NCBI GenBank assembly: GCA_024138015.1
Contig: JAMXBB010000002.1
Location: 9,419,183 to 9,483,182 of the forward strand
Length of the DNA: 64,000 bases
Direction of reading: 5' to 3'
Source: Lumnitzera littorea
Taxonomy: Eukaryota > Streptophyta > Magnoliopsida > Myrtales > Combretaceae
The notes under the pieces were generated by a model, which saw only the letters and a program-made list of their open reading frames with translations, was not told the origin of the DNA and searched no databases. This document shows, piece after piece, positions 38,251-49,300 of the stretch; position 1 is the stretch's first letter, and every line of letters begins with the position of its first letter. The translations under genes and the position numbers were made by a program.

Positions 38251-41200
38251 GATAGTATGTTAATTGTATTTGTTTGATGGGAAAGTTCCGGCTCGGTGTT
38301 CTCGTGTTTCGTTTATCGGATGAAAAACGAAAAGAGGTGGGCTCTGGGCTAAAATAACCGCAGGCCTTAAAATAGGTCAACTTAGGAGGCTAGGCTAGGT
38401 GTAGCCTTCTTGGAGCGGTCTCTTCTTATCAAATATCAAACAAAATTCACCTTCTTGTCGGGGACCATCGGAAAGATGAATTTTTTGCCAAGATTTGCAT
38501 TCTTAAAGTTGATAATGTCTACTTATTTACTGAATTTTAGCCTTTTGGCCCCTTAAATCTTATCATAGGGCATTAGGTTTATTGTGATTATCTTAAAATT
38601 TAAATTTATAGACTTAGTGATATAATATATATATATATATATATATTACTTGAAATTAAATATTTACTTGTAAATTAATATTTTAATTAAGACTAATTAA
38701 GTAGATAATTTAATTATAGAGGAATAAAATGATGAAGTAAAAATTTGGATTGAAGATTCATTGTTTTGATACAATGTTCAGATTAGCATTGCAACAATTT
38801 TAACTAAGTGTTTGAACTTGTAGATTTAGCACAATTTTTTATTCTTGAAAACTTTTATTAAAATAATAAGATATTGTTCTTTCAATAATTACCATTTTTG
38901 AAACCATTGTTTTGCCCCTAATAAAATTGATTCATTCATTTCGAAGAAGAAAATTTGACGCAAGACAAAGTCAACCATTTTCCAACTCCAACGGGCCAAC
39001 ATATAGGCCTTTCATGGCCCAATCCTATCATGCATAGCATTAGTGTTTTTATTTAATTTTTTTTTCTTGGCCCAACTCCAAGTTATTTCCAATAAGAATA
39101 ATGCTGCTCAATTTTTTCTAGAATTTTTTACCGCCCTTATTTATATTTTATATGGGATCAATTTCATTTTTTATTACTCCCTTGATTTATATTTTTTAAA
39201 TCTTGACCACTAAATTAATTATACATTTAACAGTTCAGATTTTAAAAAATACTCTTTTCTACTGCTCATTGCTACAAACTTAATAGATGTAATGTTCACA
39301 TTTCAGCAGCTGCATGGCCAGATTCACATCAAACTAATAAAAACTTCAATTCGTAAATAATATTCAATCACTAATCCGTAACTTGCTGTCCCGACAGCAT
39401 CCATACGTTAATTAGAGCATTGTGTGAGCGATTGGTAAAAGTATTTTGTAGTTCCATCACCCAAAGACATCACAATTATGGATGCGGTTGAGAGTTCGTG
39501 GATACCAATTAAAGTTTTTTAAGGATTAGAATTTCAAGTCAACGTGGTGGTTTGAGTTTGCTATTTCTTATTATTTTTATGTTACTTAATATAGCTTTAT
39601 TCCATTTTAATCTGTTAAATCAAGCAAGTAGTACTCCTATCCACCATGCTAGAACCTATTAGGAACCAAAGAATTATTGATCTACCTGTTTGAGAAATCC
39701 AACATACTCTATATCTTATCATTAATAAGATAGATCTGAGATTTAAATAATTTCTTTCTTATAAGAGTTAAAAGGAAAATACAGATGTTTAGAAACCATA
39801 GATATAAAAACTCACAAAAGAGAATTTTATTACGATCATTGTCTGGCTTGTAACTCTTTTGCTTCCTCTCTTTTATAAAGGGAAAGATGTATAAATGGAC
39901 AATGAACTCTACTACATAGCTTGCAGCCTTTCTTAAGGCTGGCATATTCCTTACAAAAGACTAAAATGAACATATCCTTTAATAAGATGCACAAAAATAC
40001 ATGATCAACCTTATAAAGCTCGTAAGATTATGTTATTATTGTGGATTTGGATCTTTTCTATTTACTATTCTCTCAATTTTCTATAATTTACAAATCAATA
40101 ATTTAGATTGTCTAAATTTTTAAAATATCATGTAATGTCAACATGATATTATCATATTATTTGTAATCTCAGTCGTTAATTACATCCGACAACATCTCAA
40201 GAGAGTAAATGAAGGAAAATTAAGAAAAGTAAATAGAGAGAATCTATTTCCTATTATTGTACTTAAAACCTACCAAGATTCTCATAATAGTAAAAGATGC
40301 AAAATTAAGTGAACCATCATGTGAAAAAATACACTTATCATGTGCTGGAAGTCACTTGGATATTAGCTATTGGCAAGGTGATAGATTGCTCCAGATGATT
40401 CTACCCACAATACATTCTACCTCCATTCTGCCAATATTCTATTTGTAATCTCTTAAGGCTTGCCTAATATGTGGAATTATTTCTTGACAATCTCCATTAA
40501 AATCCCATAGTACTTCTAACTCAAACGGTCCAAACCATACTTCTAACTGAAACGGTCCAAACCATATTTCATTTTGAACAATGAGATTAGTAATGCATGG
40601 TCATCATTGGACTTCTCTGTATTGGGAAATACGCACTATGTTAAATAATTTCTTTTTAAGAAAAAGAATGTTAAAAGGATTAGAACATATAAAATAAATA
40701 TGAATAAAATCCATTGAACCCTGCTGAACTTTCAAAAAATACTATACTAATCATTGAATTTTTATTTTGACCACTAAAACCACATAATTTTTCAAAAAAG
40801 TACAATCATACCAATTCAATGACTCCTTGGTCATATGACAATTGGAAATCCTATGTCACTTATGATTTATTTATGTGTCATTCTATATATAAAAAGATTA
40901 AAAGAGTCTGTTCTATTCCCTCCAAAAACATAAATTATTATAGAAAGAAAATATTGTTATCTACTAAAAATCATACAATTCATTTTCCTAAAGAAAAAAA
41001 AAAAAAAAAGAATCCCACAATCCTTACAATTATACATGCCTTCTCATTGGAAAAACTTTTACCAATACTACAAATATGTCTCCTCCACCTTCTTATTTGA
41101 AAGAGTCAAGTGATTATTTCTTGCTTGCAAATAGTATCATGCTAGAATTTTGTCTTTAAAAGTATCGAACACCACCTCTAATGAACTTGTTTTTCCTTGG

Positions 41201-42200
41201 GGTAATGGACTTGTAGGTTTTCCTGAACTACTCCTTTTAGGTTTCTTTTTTTCCTTTACTTTTTTCTTGTCTCTTTTAGGTTTCTAACTGTCATAGATTA
41301 TCATTTCATTTTTCTCCACTCCAAGCCTACACAAACTATTACAAATAATATTCTCATTTTTGTGTTACATGTCTTTCAAAATCTAATTTTAGTCTTATCA
41401 TTTGAATGGTCAAAAGTATTCTGTTATACAATAGAAATATTGTTTCAAATATATAATTGACAATTATTTTTATGTCCCATCCATTTTCTGGCATTTCATA
41501 ACGTTGTGGATGCTTCTTTTAGTTTACAATAAAGGGTCTAAAGAATATTGATACATTGTTGTTATGTATGGTAAAATGTTAAAAAAAAAGAATTAAAAGG
41601 AAAAGTAAAAAAACATATGAACGACCAAAAAAAAAAAAAAAGGAGGGGGGAAGGTTTTTTGGTTAAATGATTTGGCTTTTGGTAGGAAATGAATAGTGAT
41701 TTCTATAATGATTCGGGTTTTTTTAGAGGAAATGAATAGACTTTTTTGTTATCTTTACATGTAAGATGATATATAAATAAATAATAGATATTATGTAAAA
41801 ATTATAGTTGCCATATGATCCAAAAATCATCAAAGTGGCATGATTCGACCTTTTTAAAAAGTTTTATGATTTTAACAACTAAAATAAAAATTTAGTGACA
41901 TGGTATTTTCTAAAAATACATTGGGGTTAGATGCATTTTACCCAAATAAATATAGAACTCGTAACAACCAGGCACATTCCAACGGTGCAATTGTTAAAAG
42001 AAAATTAAAATTAAAAAAAAAAATAAAGAAAGAAAGAAAAAAGAACCCTTTGAAAAGTGAGAGCTGTATCTATAAAACAAACGCTGTAACAGTGAGAATA
42101 CGTAAGTAGGCTTTATCATTGAATCGAGACAATTATGCGATCATAAAAACAAACCAAATGATGACGATAATAAGATGGAATTCAATATTTCCTTCTTGTT
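38251..42200. other. Intergenic AT-rich DNA, no gene supported
   Basis: Contains an (AT)n at about 38624-38646 and an imperfect direct repeat of 27-30 bp around ACTTCTAACT[C/G]AAACGG (40506-40562). Frames at 40257-40448 and 40819-41100 lack recognisable domains. Confidence 0.45.
40506..40562. repeat. Two-copy tandem repeat, 27-30 bp
   Basis: Two adjacent near-identical units each contain ACTTCTAACT, AAACGGTCCAAACC. Probably a replication-slippage duplication. Confidence 0.75.
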
Positions 42201-42376
42201 TAATACGCGTATTACCGGTGCAACGTACCAGGTTTACCTAAGAATTTTCTGGCTACTCCCCTACATTACTAAGGTTTTGGATACCCGGAATGGCCAGGTT
42301 CGACAGTTAAGATAAGATAGGATGACGACCGCGCCAAAAACCGTTGTCATGCAATCCAACGTTCGAATTTTTGAAT

Positions 42377-44713
42377 ATGCACAAACCCTGGGCAACATTC
42401 TTGTCATCGCTACCAAAACAGCGGCACTTCAACATCATCAAACAAAGACAATTTCACATCTTTTTCTCATCGTTCAGAAATTCACATCAAATCCACAACT
42501 TCTTTTCCACTCAATCATATACCCATGATCAAAACTCAAGCTTAAACCAAGATTTCCCTTCGAAAACCCGCTCCTACCAGAACGCTTTCTATAATTATCT
42601 TTTCTCTCAACTCCATTGTCCCTCCTGTCTTCTCGAAGCCAAACGGTTGCACGCGCTGCTAACCGTTAATGGATTCTTGCAGGGAGAGGGAAATGATCCG
42701 GTTTTTGGGTCCCAGCTTGTCAATATCTACGTGAGGTTTAATTGCTTAGACGAAGCATTCTATATGTTTGAAAATTTGCCTCAGAGAAATAACATAGCTT
42801 ATAATGCCATCATCAAGGGATTAGTTGATTCTGGTCAATTTAGTGAAGCAATTGAGTTCTTTTATTGGATGTTAGAGCAAGGAGTTGTCCCTGATAATTT
42901 TACATACCCGCTTGTTCTTAAGGCTTGCTCTGGGATAGGAGATGTTTCAGAGGGGAAAAAGGTGCTAGAGGTGTTGAAATACAATGAAAATCGTTTTGGT
43001 AGAAAGCATAATGTTCATGTTGAATGTGCAATGATTGATATGTTTGCCAAGTGTGGTAGTTTAGATGCTGCTTGGAGAGTGTTTGAAGGCATGCAAAAGA
43101 AGGATTTAGCTACATGGAGTGCAATGATAGGCGGAGCGATGCATAATGGGGAATGGATTGATGGACTCTGGCTTTTTAATGAAATGAGATTAGATGGGGT
43201 GAAGCCAGATCCTGTGATAATGGCTTCTATTGTATCTGCTTGTGGGAGATTGGAAAATATGCATACAGGAATGGCATTACACTGTTTGGTCATTATAAGC
43301 TGTTTGGAGAATGAAATTTATGTTTGTAATACACTTATCAACATGTACTGTAAATTTGGGGAGACACGAGAGGCACACAAAGTATTTTTCAATATGAAGA
43401 GCACAGACACCGTCTCTTGGAATACCTTGGTTGCTGGTTATTCACAGAATTCCTGTTATTTGGAGAGCATTGAGCTTTTCCTCGAGATGAAAAAGGTGGG
43501 CATAAAGATCGATGCAATTATTGCAACTAGCATTTTGCCAGCATTTGGAAAGCTGAAGTTATTGAAACACGGAAAGGAGATGCATGCCCATGTACTCAAA
43601 CAAGCATTTGAATCGGATGTGGTGATAAGTTGTGCATTAATCGATATGTACATGAACTGCGGATCAAAAGAAGCAGCAGAGCACATTTTCGAGATCACGT
43701 CTCAGGGTGATATAATGATATGGAACTCGATAATTAATGGCTATTCCATGATCGATGACACTGATTCTGCACTTGGAGTTTTTCGAAGGATCTGGAAATG
43801 TAAAAGAAGACCAAATTTCATCACAACAGTGAGCATTCTTCCAATATGTTCTAGAGTAGGGAACCTTAGACATGGAAAGGAGCTTCAAGGTTATGCCATT
43901 AGAAGTGGCCTTATAGAAGTTGTGTCAGTCGGAAATTCTCTGATAGACATGTACTGCAAGTGTGGATATCTTGATCATGGGATAAAAATTTTCAGACGCA
44001 TGACCCAAAAAAATGTCGTGACATATAACACAATCATCTGTGCACAAGCAGCCCATGGGCTTGGACAGCAGACTTTCTTGTTTTTTGGAGAAATGGAGGA
44101 GTTGGGTATTCGACCTAATGAAGTTACCTTCCTTGGTCTTCTTTCAGCTTGCAGCCATGCTGGTCTAGTTAAGGAAGGCAAATTAATATATCATACAATG
44201 ACAAAGAAATACAAGCTTGTGCCTAAAATGGAGCATTATTCATGCGTTGTGGACGTTCTCGGGAGAGCAGGACAAATAGATTGTGCATGGGATTTCATAC
44301 AGCAGATGCCTGTGGAGCCTGATATGGATGTTCTAGGAAGTTTGCTAGGTGCTTGTAGACTTCATAACAAGGTTGAGCTTGCCATGCTGATGGAGAAGAA
44401 GATTTTTAATAAAAAGCATAAAGATCCAGGATACCATATACTTCTGCATAATCTCTATGCATTTGCACACCGTTGGGGAGATGCTTTAATAATCAGAGCC
44501 AAGATAAAAGAGAAAGGTTTAACGAAGATACCTGGAAGAAGCTGGATCCAGTTTGGTTCAGTTGTGCATGTATTCCATGCGAGTGGGGACATGCACCCAG
44601 AGATTAAAAGCATTTATTACATTTTGGACTGCCTCATGTTGGAGATGAAGCACAACAGCTGTACGCCAGATCTAAGTCCCTTGTTTGAGGACTTCACTAA
44701 TGATTTGACATAG
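42377..44713 (+). CDS. PLS-class PPR protein with E/E+ domains (organelle RNA editing factor)
   Basis: The product is about 778 residues from the first in-frame ATG (MHKPWATF); the frame is open slightly further upstream but without ATG. The first ~50 residues are rich in S, F, R, H and Q and poor in acids, like a mitochondrial or plastid presequence. Tandem pentatricopeptide repeats fill about residues 90-620, with landmarks CAMIDMFAKCG, NTLINMYCKFG, CALIDMYMNCG and NSLIDMYCKCG about 100 residues apart, the P-L-S triplet period. A C-terminal E domain (VVDVLGRAG..., LLGACRLHNKVELA) and an E+-like part (PGRSWIQFGSVVHVF) follow, and the protein ends without a DYW domain. E/E+ proteins bind one site in organelle RNA and recruit a DYW-type deaminase in trans. 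It is intronless, as usual for the family. It converges with ASY3. I cannot name the exact ortholog. Confidence 0.93.
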   Translation: MHKPWATFLSSLPKQRHFNIIKQRQFHIFFSSFRNSHQIHNFFSTQSYTHDQNSSLNQDFPSKTRSYQNAFYNYLFSQLHCPSCLLEAKRLHALLTVNGFLQGEGNDPVFGSQLVNIYVRFNCLDEAFYMFENLPQRNNIAYNAIIKGLVDSGQFSEAIEFFYWMLEQGVVPDNFTYPLVLKACSGIGDVSEGKKVLEVLKYNENRFGRKHNVHVECAMIDMFAKCGSLDAAWRVFEGMQKKDLATWSAMIGGAMHNGEWIDGLWLFNEMRLDGVKPDPVIMASIVSACGRLENMHTGMALHCLVIISCLENEIYVCNTLINMYCKFGETREAHKVFFNMKSTDTVSWNTLVAGYSQNSCYLESIELFLEMKKVGIKIDAIIATSILPAFGKLKLLKHGKEMHAHVLKQAFESDVVISCALIDMYMNCGSKEAAEHIFEITSQGDIMIWNSIINGYSMIDDTDSALGVFRRIWKCKRRPNFITTVSILPICSRVGNLRHGKELQGYAIRSGLIEVVSVGNSLIDMYCKCGYLDHGIKIFRRMTQKNVVTYNTIICAQAAHGLGQQTFLFFGEMEELGIRPNEVTFLGLLSACSHAGLVKEGKLIYHTMTKKYKLVPKMEHYSCVVDVLGRAGQIDCAWDFIQQMPVEPDMDVLGSLLGACRLHNKVELAMLMEKKIFNKKHKDPGYHILLHNLYAFAHRWGDALIIRAKIKEKGLTKIPGRSWIQFGSVVHVFHASGDMHPEIKSIYYILDCLMLEMKHNSCTPDLSPLFEDFTNDLT

Positions 44714-46348
44714 CAAATCAAATTATATATCTGCTGAAGATGATTTAGAGTGGAATTGTTGTGAAGATCATAGGAATGCTATTATATTTGGTAGAAACAT
44801 GGGATTGGCCTGAACATGTGATTTGATTCAAGGGTTGCTTCCCAGAGGAACTTCTCAAACAAGTATTTATAGCAAAAGATATAAAAACTCATCTTGTGAG
44901 ATCATTTCACTGTTTATACAGATGTAAGTGGATGATCAGGCCAAACATTCCACATGTGGTTCAAAGGGCCAATCCTCCAGGTGTGGTGATCCAAGGTAAG
45001 CTGAAAACTTGAGTTGCCACTTGATTTCTACAGTAAATAATATAAAGCATCTTCTCTGAGCACATATTTTTCTCCACATTTTACAATTACATGTCTAGAG
45101 GAATGGTTGTTATTCATGATGTTGTCAAAGATAATTGGAAGCTAAGCTAATTTGCTGAATCAATTTGTCCAACTAAAGGTTAGATATATGATTATTCAAA
45201 TTATTCATCATCCTTTGTAAACCATTAATTAGCAAAAATCCTGAAAATAGAGCATCATTTTAATATCGCTATGGCAACTCCTGCCTAGCTTCCAGTTAAA
45301 AAGAGTTTCTATGAGGTGCTTGATGGATGAAGAAAGCTTTAAGCAATCTAGTCAACCTGTTTGTTTAAGTGATTCTTATACCACTTTCAATCAGAAAAAA
45401 ATCATCAGTAAATAAGTACATGTAAACATTACATATATATTCTATCAACATTTAAAAATAAAATGCAATATGTGATATTTTGATTTATTCCAAATTTTTT
45501 TAAGGTATCAACTCTGTTCTAGTATTTTCTTTGATCAATACATTTACTTAAATGCCAAGCATTAGGACTTCAAATACACATTTTAGAAAGGACTACAAGA
45601 AAGCACTTTTTGAAAGCTTCAGGATGCAATGGAAAAAAGATATGCATAAATATATAGAACTTCTAATACATTTACCCAAATAAAAAATGATAAAAATTAA
45701 AAATAAAATTAAAAAAACCATTCCTCATGTTTCACAAACAAAGAATCAATGTTCTGTAGGTACAATTTCAGAGGCAAATGAAGTTAAACTCTAGATTAAT
45801 GGAAAACTGCATTAACTGCTTTTTATCCATGTCCTTTTGCCATTCTTCTCCATCTCCAAGTAAACATCCACAGAGTAGCAAACAAACAGGAAGCACCAAG
45901 AGTACAAAATTGGAATATGTCAATAATCTAAACTGTAAGAAACTGCCTCAGCCCTAAGCTTTAAGGATATGGTTGAAAATGGAAAGTGATGGCTAAGTAT
46001 ACCCTTTCTAAAAGCATCGTTCCATGCTACCACAAATAGCGCTCCAAGATTTTGACTGATCTGTGGAGCAGGCAGCACCACCGCCAGTCAGCTGCTTGTT
46101 GGAATCCCTGGCTCTTGATAATGACAAGAGATCTACTCTAAAGTTTGAACAACACCTTGAATCAAAAGAGTTGACTTCCTAGTGATGTGGTTTGAACTGC
46201 CTCGATGATCAAAATGTAGCACAAATAAGTAACAAGAAAGGAAAAAAGCCCGAGCACACACTTTTCTTATATTTTCATAGCATCAAAGAGAATCTCCAGG
46301 ATAATCTAGGCCTTGTTCCTCTAGCCAACAACATGAGTGACTTCAAGA
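44714..46348. other. PPR/ASY3 convergent intergenic region with both 3' UTRs
   Basis: The PPR 3' UTR runs right from 44714 and the ASY3 3' UTR runs left from 46348. No third gene was seen. The plus-strand frame 46192-46470 overlaps the last ASY3 exon in antisense and is not considered real. Confidence 0.55.
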
Positions 46349-49300
46349 TCAAATCCCCCCTTGTAAGCACTCAGCTATTGCAAGTTTCACTTGGAGCATT
46401 TGCTTTCTTGCAAGCTGCAGTTAATCCAGAGAGAAAACATCATGTATATTGCCCTCAGCCTCAAACATAAACTAAATGCATAATCCGTACCAATGCATGC
46501 TAATGAGCAACTCTTGATATGAGCAAATATCAATCCATCAAAATGACTAGTATTAGGAAATTAAACAACCAATAAAAGACGTTTGAATTCTTATAATGTT
46601 TGCAAGTGGTTAATTAGATCCTTTAATTATCTGATCTAAAAACTTTTAAGTTTGTGTAGCACTTATATTTATTGGCACTAAGTTTGTGTAGCACTTTCAT
46701 TTACTGGCACTCACCCTTTGAAGCCCACCAAGTGGACCTACTACTTAAATAGGGAAATAAACAACCATGTAAGGATTGAAATTCATGACCTCCTGCACCG
46801 TTACCATGCTAAATCAATATGCACAAATATCTGATCTTAAAGCTGAAGCTTGTAGATGCATTAGCTTTTTATATTCATTACTTAACATGAATATTATCAA
46901 GTTGCAATAACAGATAATAATATCTTGCACGGTAGAATCGATATTTGATTCCTCCCCATATTCTGTATTATAAATAAGCAAAATTTAAGCCAAATATTTG
47001 CAGGTATCAAGCATCAAACACATCCAGCCATCTATGAGGAGTTAAAGGATTTAAAAGCGCAGACACAAATGGAAACACAGCTGGAGAATCTTGGTATAAA
47101 TGAAGGCAGAGGAAACTTGCCTCATGGATTGCTGCTATTCTGTTTTCAGTATCATGGAGCTGGTTTTGAGCTGTTTCTTCTGCTTGTGAAATAAGTTTTT
47201 GGTAAGAAGCATCTGAAAAATTATAAACTAGTAAGCAACTGGATGGAAACATCATTATATGATGTTTTCAGATTCTCCACAACACACTACAGCTAGTTTT
47301 TGGTAGAAAGTGTCTCTGGTCTAGAAATCCATCAACATGATTCTGTAAAACTATAAATTATTTGATTTTTCTGTATGAATGCACTCCTGCTTCAAAGTTC
47401 ACCTAGCCACAGGAGCTATTCACTTTGCAGTGCAGAGAATCATCATGCTCTATATAACCTTGTTTTTAGGCATATTTATTCTTCTTAACTTGTAACTGGA
47501 CATTGCCGAAAAGAGAAGAGGACATGCATAGAGAAATCGTATGCAACATATGCAAGCAATTGACTATGTTTACTTGTTCCAAGGAACAAAAAAGCTAACT
47601 GTTGTTCGCTAATTATTAGTTTGAAGCTACTTTAAGTAGATTTTGTAGGTTGTGCATATATAGGCCTTTTGTGTTCATCAAACATGCACTAGTCTTCTTC
47701 TCGTGCTTGATATGTGTCTTCCAAACTCCAAGATGAAGATAAAGCTCTCTTTTACCTATACTACATATAAGTACAATGCAGTTTTGTTTTGCAAGGATTT
47801 GAATCTTCTCATTTTTTCTTTAATGTTTTAGAGAAGTGAGGTTCCATCCTTACCATAAATATTTGCAAGAGATCAAAATTCAAGTATATTCCATAAATTA
47901 AATAAACTATAATTATATCCCAATAAGCTAAAAACAAGTTACGTTTTTGTAAGTGACTTTAATCAATATTCCCAGTGCAACAAAAATATATAACTGTTGC
48001 TAGTTAAAATTTCATTATTATAATAAGCCCACAGAATAGTAACATGAACATCCTAGTTCAAATCTGGATGCATCATTATGCAAGCTCACTTTGGTAAAAA
48101 GGAAAAAAATCCCATGAGTAGTGCTTTGCATGGTATTTTAAACAGCCAAGAGTGAAGAATTCATGACAAACTTTATGCTCCGTTCTTAGCATCATCTTCT
48201 ATCTACTACATGCTAGGTCAGCTGGTCATTATTTCTAAAGCAAGCTTTGCATACATGACTATTCCCTACTTCACTGAGCCAAAATGTCAATGTCTTGACA
48301 ATTATCTCTTAGCTTTCAAAATCTATTGCATCAAATGCATAGTTTCAACTAATTCAATATCTCAGTTGAAATGGTGTGATTTACGAATGAAAAGAAAAAT
48401 GGAAAGGCGTGGGCCATACATTACTAGACCAATGACAATGAGAGAGCAACATATGACTGCCATATATCATATGAATTATTCATATTGTGGATCATATCTT
48501 GCAATCCCAATGAAAGTTGAAGTTTAGTTGTATATTAATTTATTTAAGCTAGTGATGTCAACTAATGCACAAAAGTGATAAATCTACAATGGAAATTATG
48601 GATACGGTCATTGGCATGGACTGGTACCTAAATCACACACATCAGACAAAAGTGAAGAAATTTTCTTTTGGCAAACAAAAGTGAAGAAATTTTCTTTTGG
48701 CAAACAAAAGTAAAGAAACTTAAGACATACTTTTCTCCTTGGCAATATCCCTCAGCTCTATCTGGTTCTCTTCAAGTCCTTCAACAATCCCTTTGCAATC
48801 CTGGAGATGTTGACTAATTTCCTTCATAAACCTTTCATGTATCACTCTAAGCTTATTTTCCTTTTCTGTTGGAGGAGGAAAAAGAAATAAGATAAAAATG
48901 CGTTACCACTAACACAAGTTTGGACCATTAAAGGTTCTTAAGGTATGTAACCTTCTAAAAGGCAGCTGACCATCTATAAAATGGAAACGTATCCTTGTTA
49001 ATCCCTTGGAGGATAAGCAATTGTATTTCTACTTTGTGCCAACTTTATGAGAAAATACTAAAGCCAAGGCATTAGAATAGGAGGAAAATAGTATTACTGA
49101 ATTCAATAGGGAAGAAAACCCTTAAACTTTGTTATTTTGGTGGAGACATGCTAAAACATCCTAATCAATAGAAACTACCTTCAAAATCTGACTCCAGTCG
49201 CTTCCTTTTCTGTCTGCTCAGGCTCCTTAACTTTCCCCTGAAGCATTATTCAGATCTTATAAAATGGTAATTGGTGTTACTTGAAAAGCAGATTAACATG

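Noticed and set aside
42322..42528. Upstream ATG with a 68-codon frame before the PPR start
   Set aside because: It lies in a different frame overlapping the PPR presequence and lacks any motif. It could act as an upstream ORF but there is no evidence for that.
43015..44181. Several minus-strand open frames of 68-92 codons
   Set aside because: They are antisense shadows of the PPR coding sequence, whose forward frame has clear repeats.
46192..46470. 92-codon plus-strand open frame
   Set aside because: It overlaps the last ASY3 exon (46349-46414, minus) and its intron and 3' UTR in antisense; it has no protein-family features.
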